A stretch of DNA of 6,307 nucleotides from an uncultured Acidimicrobiaceae bacterium (GTDB taxonomy: Bacteria; Actinomycetota; Acidimicrobiia; Acidimicrobiales; Ilumatobacteraceae), in the NCBI GenBank assembly GCA_903919215.1, contig CAIXHI010000509.1, positions 1-6,307 of the forward strand. The letters run 5' to 3'. The position numbers were made by a program, and so were the translations under genes. The notes beneath the pieces are model-generated. The model saw only the letters and a list, made by a program, of their open reading frames with translations. It did no database searches and was not told the origin of the DNA. Shown piece after piece: positions 1-5,826 of this stretch. The stretch's first letter is position 1; the number at the start of each line of letters is the position of its first letter.

Positions 1-201
1 ACCAAGGCGGTCGACTTTGCCCTCGAGTTCCACGGTGTCGCCACCGACCCGTGGGGCAACACCAAGGCCGGGCTCAGTGCCGAGACCGAGATCAGCCGCA
101 AGGACTTCGGCCTCGCGTGGAACGTCGCGCTTGATGCCGGTGGCTTCGTGGTTGGCGACAAGATCTCCATCGTGCTCGACATCGAAGCACTCAAGGGCTG
201 A
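1..201 (+). CDS. YceI family protein, 3' end only (partial)
   Basis: The first 66 codons of the window are an open frame ending in TGA at 199-201; the gene starts before the window. The visible residues include DPWGN, then RKDFGLAW, then GFVVGDKISIVLDIEA, which are the hallmark C-terminal strands of the YceI/TT1927b family. Members form a lipocalin-like beta barrel that binds polyisoprenoid or other long lipids, usually in the periplasm or cell envelope, although many actinobacterial members lack a signal peptide. Whether this copy is exported cannot be seen because the N-terminus is missing. It converges on the epimerase gene, leaving only 9 bases between the two stops, with no convincing terminator. 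The family call is secure; the ligand and pathway are unknown. Confidence 0.87.
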   Translation, partial: TKAVDFALEFHGVATDPWGNTKAGLSAETEISRKDFGLAWNVALDAGGFVVGDKISIVLDIEALKG

Positions 202-210
202 TCCGCTGAG

Positions 211-1098
211 CTACAGCACAGCTCGCAGAGCGATGTCGAGCGTGCTGTGCTGGAACTCGAAGCCCGACGCCTGCAGTGCGTGAGGCAGCACCTTCTGCCC
301 GGTGTACAGCAGTGCGTCGGCGAGTTCCCCGCCCAGCAGCAATGCCGGTCCGAAACGCGGAACAGGCAGCAGCGTCGGACGGTGCAGTACCGAGCCGAGC
401 ACTTTGGTGAACTCGGCGTTCGTCACCGGGGCGGGGGCCGTGAGGTTCACCGCCCCGCTGACGTTCGTCGTGATGAGGTGGCGGATCGCCGCAACCTCGT
501 CAGGGAGCGAGATCCAGCTCTGCCATTGCTTGCCGTTGCCGAACTTGCCGCCGACGAACAACTTGAACAACGGCAGCATCTTCTTGAGTGCGCCACCCTT
601 GGCGGTGAGCACGATTCCCGTGCGGAGGTGGACCACCCGCACCCCGACGGCCGATGCAGCATCCGTTGCGGCCTCCCACTGCACGCACAGGTCGGCGAGG
701 AAGCCTGGACCGGCTGGCGATGTCTCGTCGAGGTCGCTTCCGTCGCTGGCACCGTAGAAGCCGATCGCTGAACCGCTCAGCAGCACGGGTGGGCGATTCG
801 CCGAGGCGGCGATGGTGTTCGCGATCAGCGTGGTGGACTTCACTCGGCTGTCGAGTAACTCGCGTCGGTAGTCGTCCGTCCAGCGATGGTCGCCGATGCC
901 AGCGCCGGCGAGATGCACCACTGCGTCGGCGCCGTCGAGCGCGTCGACCGCGAGCACACCGTTGGCCGGATCCCACGTGATCTCGCCGTCTCGCGCAGGT
1001 CGCCGAACGAGGGCGATGGCCTCGTGGCCGTCGGCGCGTAGCGACTGGGTGAGTGCTGTGCCGATGAGGCCTGAGGCCCCGGAGATGATGACTCGCAT
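211..1098 (-). CDS. TIGR01777 family NAD(P)-dependent epimerase (SDR39U1/YfcH-like)
   Basis: This is a 295-residue atypical short-chain dehydrogenase. The N-terminal Rossmann glycine motif GASGLIG lies at residues 7-13, HLAGAGIG at 62-69 and the family signature SAIGFYG at 110-116. W141-E142 follow, then the SWISLPD segment at 194-200 and NLTAP at 218-222. The last ~50 residues match the DUF1731 tail that caps TIGR01777 proteins, and the length is normal. As in the rest of this subfamily no ordinary YxxxK pair is evident; the tyrosine of GFYG is the likely active residue. The substrate is unknown across the family, so the epimerase name is by homology only. The open frame reaches a TTG at 1104, but the ATG at 1098 puts the Rossmann strand directly at the N-terminus as expected. 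No clear ribosome site precedes it. It lies 48 bases downstream of the KimA-like gene on the same strand and may be co-transcribed with it. Confidence 0.9.
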   Translation of the reverse strand: MRVIISGASGLIGTALTQSLRADGHEAIALVRRPARDGEITWDPANGVLAVDALDGADAVVHLAGAGIGDHRWTDDYRRELLDSRVKSTTLIANTIAASANRPPVLLSGSAIGFYGASDGSDLDETSPAGPGFLADLCVQWEAATDAASAVGVRVVHLRTGIVLTAKGGALKKMLPLFKLFVGGKFGNGKQWQSWISLPDEVAAIRHLITTNVSGAVNLTAPAPVTNAEFTKVLGSVLHRPTLLPVPRFGPALLLGGELADALLYTGQKVLPHALQASGFEFQHSTLDIALRAVL

Positions 1099-1146
1099 GT
1101 GCAAGCCAACCGGGCCTGCTGCGGCGATATTCCGTGCCGGTCGTTG

Positions 1147-2997
1147 CTAGTCGATGTGCACGGGCACGCTGACGACCACCGTGTCGGGGCGGTAGAGCAG
1201 GCGGGCCTTCAGCGCGAGTGCCGACTGGTTGTGCAGCCACTGGGCCGACACCTTGGTGACCGACTCGGGGATCACAACGGTGATGATGTCGTCGCCGCTC
1301 TCCGCGTCGATCTCGTCGAGGAAGGCCATCACCGGCCGGGTGAGCTCGCGATACTGCGACGACACTGTGTGCAGCTCGATCGAGATGTCGTAGTCGTCCC
1401 ACTGCTGGTGCAGGGCGCGCTCTTCCTCGGGGTCTTGTACAACGGAGAGGGCGATGATCTTCTCGGGCGACAGGCTGCGGGCATACGCGATGGCGTCGAT
1501 CACACCGCGGTTCACCTTGCCCACGAGCACGACCACGTAGTGAGTGTGGCGCACGGCCTTGTAGCCCACGGGTACCACGAGCGCAGCCTTGACCCGCTTG
1601 TAGTGCTTCCCGATCGTGAAGAAGAACAGCACCATGAACGGGATCAGCACGGCGGGAATCCAGGCGCCCTGTGTGAACTTCGAGACCACCACGATGACCG
1701 CGATGATGCCGGTGGTGACGGCGCCCACGGCGTTGATCGCAAGGCTCCACCGCCAGCGTGGTTCTTTCAGTCGGATGTGGTGCACCACCATGCCGGTCTG
1801 GCTGAACGTGAATCCCGTGAACACGCCGAACGCGTACAGCGGAATCAGTTGCGAGATTTCACCGTCGAAGAACCAAATCAGGACGGCGGCGACGCCGGCG
1901 AGGAAGATCACACCGTTGGAGAACACCAGTCGGTCGCCGCGGTTGGCGAACTGGTGGGGCAAGAAGCCGTCCTTGGCGATGATGCTGGAAAGGCGGGGGA
2001 AGTCTGCGTATGCGGTGTTGGCAGCGAGGATCAAGATCGCGAACGTGCTGATCTGCATGATCCAGAACGGGATTCCTCGGCCATTGAACACCTGCTCGGC
2101 CATGAGCGCGATGCCAGTGGGATCGTTCTCACCGCGATACGGCTTGAGGTGGGCCGCCAGCACCGAGATGCCGACGAAGCACGTGCCGAGGATGCCGCCC
2201 ATCCACATCAGCGTGTGGGCAGCGTTGTGACTCTCCGGCTTCTTGAACGCGGGTACGCCGTTGGAGACGGCTTCGACTCCTGAGAGCGCCACGGCACCGG
2301 ACGAGAACGCTCGCAGCAACACCATCAGGCCGATACCGGCGAAGCCCTCGGCGTGGTGGCGTGCTTCTTCGCTGACCTTCGCCGGGTCGATGGCGTCGAT
2401 GTTCTTGAAGATGAACACACGCGCGAGGCCGACCGTGATGAGCGTGACCAGCGAGACCACATAGATGTAGGTGGGCGGGGCGAACAGGGAGCCCGACTCC
2501 TTGAGGCCGCGCAGGTTGGCGAGGGTCATCAGCAGGATGCAAAGGAGACAGATCGGCACGGTCCAGGAGTGACTGAAGCCGAAGGCTGAGCGGATCGCCA
2601 ACACACCGCCGGCCACCGACACGGCCACCGTCAGGATGTAGTCCACCAGGAGCGACGACCCGGCGATCAGCGCGGGCACATCGCCCAGGTTCTCCTTGCT
2701 GACGATGTAGCTGCCGCCGCCGCTGGGGTAGGCGAAGATCGTCTGCCGGTAACTCGTGATCACGATGATCAAGAGCACGCCGACGATGATCGCGATCGGG
2801 ATCAGCTTGGTGAACGCGGCTGCGCCGGCGCTGGCGCCGAGGAGCACGAGCAGGATTTCGTCGGTGGCGTAGGCGGTGGACGAGACGGCGTCGCTGGCGA
2901 AAACCGGCAGCGCGACCTTCTTGCTGAGCCGTTGGTGACCCTCATCGGCTGACGCGATCGGGCGGCCGATGACGAGGCGCTTGAGCGATTGGAACAT
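1147..2997 (-). CDS. kimA: KimA-like K+:H+ symporter (APC superfamily permease)
   Basis: A 616-residue integral membrane protein with about 12 hydrophobic segments over residues ~30-460 and a hydrophilic cytoplasmic domain from ~465 to the end. From memory it aligns over its whole length with Bacillus subtilis KimA (YdaO, 607 aa), a high-affinity K+ importer driven by the proton gradient. Shared blocks are the N-terminus (QSLKRLVIGRP), ASDAVSSTAYAT with D36 and Y43 at the same numbers as the Bacillus K+-site residues, SYIVSKENLG, LLVDYILTVAVS (Y120, T123, S127), GVEAVSN, RGDRLVFSNG and LIPLYAFGVF (Y388). The Bacillus ALTG threonine is serine here (S239). The tail keeps a WLHNQSA motif near residue 587; in Bacillus this cytoplasmic domain is linked to c-di-AMP inhibition. 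The start matches Bacillus KimA from residue 1. M. tuberculosis Rv2690c is the positional counterpart. It diverges from the ceoB-like gene. A generic amino-acid permease is the alternative, less likely given the conserved K+ residues. Confidence 0.85.
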   Translation of the reverse strand: MFQSLKRLVIGRPIASADEGHQRLSKKVALPVFASDAVSSTAYATDEILLVLLGASAGAAAFTKLIPIAIIVGVLLIIVITSYRQTIFAYPSGGGSYIVSKENLGDVPALIAGSSLLVDYILTVAVSVAGGVLAIRSAFGFSHSWTVPICLLCILLMTLANLRGLKESGSLFAPPTYIYVVSLVTLITVGLARVFIFKNIDAIDPAKVSEEARHHAEGFAGIGLMVLLRAFSSGAVALSGVEAVSNGVPAFKKPESHNAAHTLMWMGGILGTCFVGISVLAAHLKPYRGENDPTGIALMAEQVFNGRGIPFWIMQISTFAILILAANTAYADFPRLSSIIAKDGFLPHQFANRGDRLVFSNGVIFLAGVAAVLIWFFDGEISQLIPLYAFGVFTGFTFSQTGMVVHHIRLKEPRWRWSLAINAVGAVTTGIIAVIVVVSKFTQGAWIPAVLIPFMVLFFFTIGKHYKRVKAALVVPVGYKAVRHTHYVVVLVGKVNRGVIDAIAYARSLSPEKIIALSVVQDPEEERALHQQWDDYDISIELHTVSSQYRELTRPVMAFLDEIDAESGDDIITVVIPESVTKVSAQWLHNQSALALKARLLYRPDTVVVSVPVHID

Positions 2998-3034
2998 ATG
3001 TGGCGAGAGCCTATGTCGGGATACAGTTCAGCAT

Positions 3035-3050
3035 CGCAACGTGGGTTGCG
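3035..3050. repeat. Perfect 6-bp inverted repeat with 4-base spacer (candidate operator)
   Basis: CGCAAC at 3035-3040 and GTTGCG at 3045-3050 are exact reverse complements around the spacer GTGG. The element lies near the middle of the divergent intergenic region, 38 bases from the permease start and 42 bases from the RCK gene start. That is where a regulator controlling both units could bind. No T-run follows, so it does not look like a terminator. A chance repeat in GC-rich DNA remains possible. Confidence 0.4.
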
Positions 3051-3077
3051 GGCATGTTTCTAGATCGCGCGTCGATC

Positions 3078-3085
3078 AGAAGGGA
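3078..3085 (+). promoter_or_regulatory. Ribosome binding site fixing the GTG start of ceoB
   Basis: AGAAGGGA lies 7 bases before the GTG at 3093. It is a strong Shine-Dalgarno match at good spacing. It decides the start in favour of this GTG over the in-frame ATG at 3054 and GTG at 3000, neither of which has a comparable site. Confidence 0.75.
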
Positions 3086-3092
3086 TTTCAAC

Positions 3093-3758
3093 GTGCACGT
3101 CGTCATCGTGGGGTGCGGCCGTGTCGGCTCGTCGCTGGCCCGCAACCTGGTGGGTGAGGGGCACACCGTTGCCATCATCGACCGTAAGCCGGCGGCGGTC
3201 GAGCGTCTCGGCGCCGACTTCAGCGGGCAGATGCTCACCGGAATCGGCTTCGACCGCGACCTGCTCGTGGCGGCCGGTATCGAGCGGGCAGAGGCCGTTG
3301 CCGCCGTCACCAACGGTGACAACTCCAACATCCTGGTCGCCCGTGTCGCGCGCGAGACGTTCGGCATCAGCCGAGTCGTCGCCCGCATCTACGACCCGCA
3401 GCGCGCCGCCGTATACCAGCGCCTCGGCATCGCCACGGTCGCTCCGGCACTCTGGACCACCGAGCGAGTACTGCGCCGTCTCGTACCGGATGCCCCCGCA
3501 GTCGAGTGGGTCGACCCCAGCGCCCGGGTTTCGCTTGTCGAGCGCTCGTTCAGCGCCAAGTGGGCTGGCCACCGTCTGTCCGAGGTGGAGAGCAGCAGGG
3601 TGCGTATCGCGGCCATCAGCCGTCTCGGTTCGGCCATTCTGCCCACGCCCGACCTCGTCGTCCAGGAGGGCGATGTCGTCTATCTCATCGTCGAGACCGA
3701 AGCCATCTCGCATCTCGACGAGCTCACCCTCAATCCCCCCGCCGGCAGCGGTCACTAG
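3093..3758 (+). CDS. ceoB: TrkA-type potassium uptake regulatory protein, CeoB-like (RCK_N + RCK_C)
   Basis: A 221-residue soluble protein that begins MHVVIVGCGRVGSSLA. The Rossmann motif GCGRVG is at residues 7-12 and the acidic residue closing strand 2 is D30, which in this family contacts the adenosine ribose of NAD(H). GDNSN and RVVARIYDP continue the RCK_N fold to about residue 125, and a TrkA_C (RCK_C) domain occupies roughly 140-215. Family members form rings on the inner face of K+ channels or transporters and gate them in response to nucleotides. Start: GTG at 3093, chosen for its Shine-Dalgarno site and because homologues begin directly with the first Rossmann strand. The closest known counterpart is M. 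tuberculosis Rv2691 (CeoB, also called TrkA). The next gene starts 9 bases after its stop, so the two form an operon and probably a hetero-oligomer. No pore subunit is nearby. Confidence 0.92.
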   Translation: MHVVIVGCGRVGSSLARNLVGEGHTVAIIDRKPAAVERLGADFSGQMLTGIGFDRDLLVAAGIERAEAVAAVTNGDNSNILVARVARETFGISRVVARIYDPQRAAVYQRLGIATVAPALWTTERVLRRLVPDAPAVEWVDPSARVSLVERSFSAKWAGHRLSEVESSRVRIAAISRLGSAILPTPDLVVQEGDVVYLIVETEAISHLDELTLNPPAGSGH

Positions 3759-3761
3759 GAG
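3757..3761 (+). promoter_or_regulatory. Ribosome binding site of ceoC overlapping the ceoB stop
   Basis: AGGAG begins inside the TAG stop of the upstream gene (3756-3758) and stands 6 bases before the ATG at 3768. The overlap of stop and ribosome site supports coupled translation, hence matched amounts, of the two RCK proteins. Confidence 0.75.
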
Positions 3762-3767
3762 CGCATC

Positions 3768-4430
3768 ATGATCGTTGTCATTGCAGGTGGAGGAAGTGTC
3801 GGTCGGTTCATCGCCGAACAGCTCGTCGGCGCCGGCCATCAGGTCACGATCGTCGACAACGACGTTCGTGTGTTCTCGCAGTACGGCAGCACCATCCCTG
3901 GTGTGAACTGGCTGCGCGGCGACGCGTGCGACTTCAGCATGCTGAAGTCGGCCGGTCTCGAACATGCGGATGTCGTCGCCTCGGTCACCGGTGACGATGA
4001 GGACAACCTCGTCGTGTCGCTGCTGGCCAAGCAGGAGTTCGGCGTGCCTCGCGTGGTGGCTCGTGTGAACAACCCGAAGAACGAGTGGATGTTCAACGAG
4101 ACGTGGGGCGTCGATGTCTCCGTGAGCACCCCGCACCTCATCACCGGTCTGGTGCAGGAGGCCGTCAGCGTCGGGTCGTTCGTGCGGCTGCTGTCGTTCG
4201 GCGGCGGCAAGGCCAAGCTGGCCGAAGTGACGCTCGCCGAAGGTTCACCCGCAGCCGACAAGGAGATCGTCGACCTCGGGTTCCCACGAGACACCACAGT
4301 GGTGGCCGTGCTGCGCGACGACAAGGTGATCATGCCTCGCGGCGACACCATCTTGCGCGTGGGCGATGAAGTGCTCGTCCTCGTCACCGACGAAAGTGAA
4401 GAGGGAGCCCGGCTGATCCTGGTCGGCTGA
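3768..4430 (+). CDS. ceoC: TrkA-type potassium uptake regulatory protein, CeoC-like (RCK_N + RCK_C)
   Basis: A 220-residue paralogue of the preceding gene product. It begins MIVVIAGGGSVGRFIAEQL, with the GGGSVG nucleotide motif at residues 7-12 and D30 at the end of strand 2, at the same numbers as in its partner. Blocks RGDACDFSML, TGDDEDNLV, RVVARVNNPKNEW, WGVDVSVSTP and EAVSVG closely resemble M. tuberculosis Rv2692 (CeoC). The RCK_C domain covers about residues 135-215. The acidic TGDDEDN loop replaces the GDNSN of CeoB, so the two subunits are not interchangeable copies and probably differ in ligand preference. It is translated from an AGGAG site overlapping the ceoB stop. Its own stop lies at the junction of a 14-base tandem duplication, and the convergent OB-fold gene ends only 14 bases away, so 3' processing is unclear. 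Confidence 0.92.
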   Translation: MIVVIAGGGSVGRFIAEQLVGAGHQVTIVDNDVRVFSQYGSTIPGVNWLRGDACDFSMLKSAGLEHADVVASVTGDDEDNLVVSLLAKQEFGVPRVVARVNNPKNEWMFNETWGVDVSVSTPHLITGLVQEAVSVGSFVRLLSFGGGKAKLAEVTLAEGSPAADKEIVDLGFPRDTTVVAVLRDDKVIMPRGDTILRVGDEVLVLVTDESEEGARLILVG

Positions 4431-4438
4431 TTCTGGTC
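4411..4438. repeat. Tandem duplication of 14 bases across the ceoC stop
   Basis: GGCTGATCCTGGTC (4411-4424) is followed at once by GGCTGATTCTGGTC (4425-4438), a 13 of 14 match. A further partial copy, GCTGGTCAG, follows at 4440-4448. The TGA that ends ceoC (4428-4430) lies inside the second copy. Because 14 is not a multiple of three, the duplication shifts the frame and supplies the stop. Confidence 0.7.
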
Positions 4439-4444
4439 AGCTGG

Positions 4445-4801
4445 TCAGTGTGGGAACAAGGTGTACGCGGGGTTGAGCATGACCATTCGGCCACGCTCGC
4501 TCCGCGGCACACCTTCCAGCACCACGGCACGGTGATGCTCGAGGCCGGGAACGTGGCGTCGGCCGGTGAACACTGCGACGGCCGTGCCGGTGCCGTCGGA
4601 GATGGAGATCTCGAACGACGGCACGCCTGAACGCGGAGTGATGCGTGTGCGGGTGATTTCGCCGCCGATGCGGGATTGCGTGCGCGGCGTGACGGCACTG
4701 ATCTTGGTGACATCGAGGTCGGCGAAGCGGTCTTGCAAGCGTTCGTCGTCGATCTGCTCGACGGAGACGGAAAGTCGTTTGGCGAGGTCGCGAAGGCCCA
4801 T
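4445..4801 (-). CDS. OB-fold nucleic-acid-binding domain protein (Rv2694c-like)
   Basis: A 118-residue protein with an N-terminal helical stretch (residues ~1-30) followed by a single OB-fold beta barrel (~42-115). Visible family marks are the GGEIT strand at 47-50 onward, ISDGTG at 67-72, FTGRRHVPG at 78-86, VVLEG at 93-97 and the terminal NPAYTL at 110-115. This matches small actinobacterial OB-fold proteins such as M. tuberculosis Rv2694c, which sit beside ceoBC. The fold resembles the anticodon/RecG-type OB domain, so single-stranded nucleic acid is the expected ligand, but the role is not established. The frame is open upstream to 4990, but that stretch overlaps the secreted-protein gene. 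The ATG at 4801 gives the family's usual length and begins with the conserved LxxRL helix. It follows the secreted-protein stop by 17 bases, so it is probably the last gene of that operon, and it converges on ceoC. Confidence 0.85.
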   Translation of the reverse strand: MGLRDLAKRLSVSVEQIDDERLQDRFADLDVTKISAVTPRTQSRIGGEITRTRITPRSGVPSFEISISDGTGTAVAVFTGRRHVPGLEHHRAVVLEGVPRSERGRMVMLNPAYTLFPH

Positions 4802-4818
4802 GCGGCCGATGCTAACCG

Positions 4819-5826
4819 TCAGCGGTTCGTGTTCACCGATGACAGCTCGCCGGTCGGAAACAGCGCCGGTGCGCTGCTCCAGACGTAGTCGGGCTGCTGC
4901 TCGGTGTACCCGTTGGCCCAGAAGGTGACGCTGTACGTGATGCGCGCCTCGATCCTCACGCTGCCGGGTCCGGGCGGCGTCCAGGTGCACGGCCCGTTCA
5001 CACCCGGTACGGCGGTGTCAGGAAGCGTCGGGAACGCCGGCAACGCGTGTGCGTCGGCACTGGGTGTGGCACCTCTCGCGACACATGGAACGATGCCGTC
5101 GAATGCCGGCGACGGCTCGGTGGGTTCCGGTGTGAACACCACATGGAAGTCGAGTGCCAACGGCGTGACGTAGAGGTACATCAGCCACCCTCGCCATGAC
5201 ACCGAGTTCGATCGGTGCGGCCGCCACGCCCCCGGATCGATCGCCAACCACGCCGGATAGCGCGTGATCAACCCGCCCCAGCGATCCACCACCGGATTGC
5301 GGAACACCGTCGGCTGCGTGAGCTGCAACCCGTTGTACAACGCAGTCAAGCGAAAGTGCGGATTCAGCATCGAGTCCGCTGGGGAGACCAGCAGGTAACG
5401 CAGCAGATGGTCGCGGCTGTCGCAGAACACCAAGAAGCTGCGCACCGCATCGCGCAGCGCCCCCTTGCTGACGTTCGGATTCACCGGCGTTGTCTCGCCC
5501 CCCGTGACGATCGTGGTCTCCTCGAACAGCCAGCGGTTGCTGTACACGGTCTGCCCCGCCGAGTAGCGCTGCCCATCCGACGCCACCCCCGCCGTCACCG
5601 CGACGAACGAACAGACCTGCCCCCGGCCCCCGGTGGTGGCGAACAACGACGATGACGGAATCGTGGTGTACCGACTGAGGTACCCCGAAGTGCTCCGCAA
5701 GTCCACCGCCCGCGCCCCCGGTATGTAGATCGGCGTTGAGGTCGAACCTTGGTTGCCGCCGCTGTAAGCCGTTGAAGGGACGAGCCAGAGCAACGCTGCG
5801 AACCCAAGACCGATTGAGGACTTCAC
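4819..5826 (-). CDS. Secreted actinobacterial protein of unknown function
   Basis: A 335-residue exported protein. Residues 1-22 form a signal peptide: KSS, a hydrophobic core from about 4 to 16, then STAYS before GGNQ, the likely signal-peptidase I site. There is no lipobox. The mature chain is rich in Ser, Thr, Pro, Tyr and Trp and looks beta-rich. It has four cysteines (72, 135, 248, 280), enough for two disulfides, consistent with life outside the membrane. A central YPAWLAIDPGAW segment (190-201) and the C-terminal run from PGVNGPCTWTPPGPG (274-288) to FPTGELSSVNTN (323-334) recall a widespread actinobacterial hypothetical family with a PKD-like tail, often miscalled ATP/GTP-binding protein; no nucleotide motif is present. 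Start: GTG at 5826, which overlaps the previous stop as GTGA; a GTG two codons earlier is the alternative. The longer frame to 5961 would bury the signal peptide. Function unknown. Confidence 0.8.
   Translation of the reverse strand: MKSSIGLGFAALLWLVPSTAYSGGNQGSTSTPIYIPGARAVDLRSTSGYLSRYTTIPSSSLFATTGGRGQVCSFVAVTAGVASDGQRYSAGQTVYSNRWLFEETTIVTGGETTPVNPNVSKGALRDAVRSFLVFCDSRDHLLRYLLVSPADSMLNPHFRLTALYNGLQLTQPTVFRNPVVDRWGGLITRYPAWLAIDPGAWRPHRSNSVSWRGWLMYLYVTPLALDFHVVFTPEPTEPSPAFDGIVPCVARGATPSADAHALPAFPTLPDTAVPGVNGPCTWTPPGPGSVRIEARITYSVTFWANGYTEQQPDYVWSSAPALFPTGELSSVNTNR

Larger units (their letters stand above)
2998..3092. promoter_or_regulatory. Divergent promoter region between kimA-like and ceoB-like genes
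   Basis: These 95 bases separate the ATG of the permease gene (on -) from the GTG of the first RCK gene (on +), so both transcription units must start here or inside the neighbouring genes. A perfect inverted repeat sits in the middle. On the minus strand a TAnnnT hexamer (TAGGCT, 3013-3008) ends 10 bases before the permease ATG, and no Shine-Dalgarno sequence precedes that ATG. On the plus strand TACAGT (3022-3027) and TAGATC (3061-3066) are possible -10 elements, but neither has a convincing -35. Individual promoter calls are weak; the shared regulatory role is inferred from layout. Confidence 0.55.

Noticed and set aside
207..225. Possible bidirectional terminator between the yceI and epimerase stops
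   Set aside because: GAGCT / AGCTC form only a 5-bp stem around a 7-base loop, with no T-run on either strand; too weak to call.
1105..1146. Promoter or terminator between the permease and epimerase genes
   Set aside because: The 48-base gap has no stable hairpin with T-run and no convincing -35/-10 pair; co-transcription is the simpler reading.
500..1750. 416-codon open frame on -
   Set aside because: It overlaps the epimerase and permease genes in another frame, is dominated by Arg and His as out-of-frame GC-rich DNA is, and shows no family motif.
1099..2283. 394-codon open frame on +, antisense to the permease gene
   Set aside because: Its composition (His, Asp, Glu, Arg, Val repeats) is the expected mirror of GC-rich codons; the opposite strand carries a clear KimA homologue.
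3000..3092. N-terminal extension of ceoB to the GTG at 3000 or the ATG at 3054
   Set aside because: Homologues begin at the first Rossmann strand, and a strong ribosome site stands before the GTG at 3093.
2998..3092. c-di-AMP (ydaO-type) riboswitch upstream of the KimA-like gene
   Set aside because: Such riboswitches control kimA in Bacillus, so I looked for one. The whole gap is only 95 bases and I could not recognise the conserved helices on either strand; a covariance-model scan would settle it.
3060..4136. 358-codon open frame on - spanning both RCK genes
   Set aside because: It lies antisense to two well-supported genes and crosses their boundary; no recognisable domain.
4802..4990. 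N-terminal extension of the OB-fold gene to 4990
   Set aside because: It would overlap the secreted-protein coding sequence by over 170 bases and adds low-quality sequence absent from the family.
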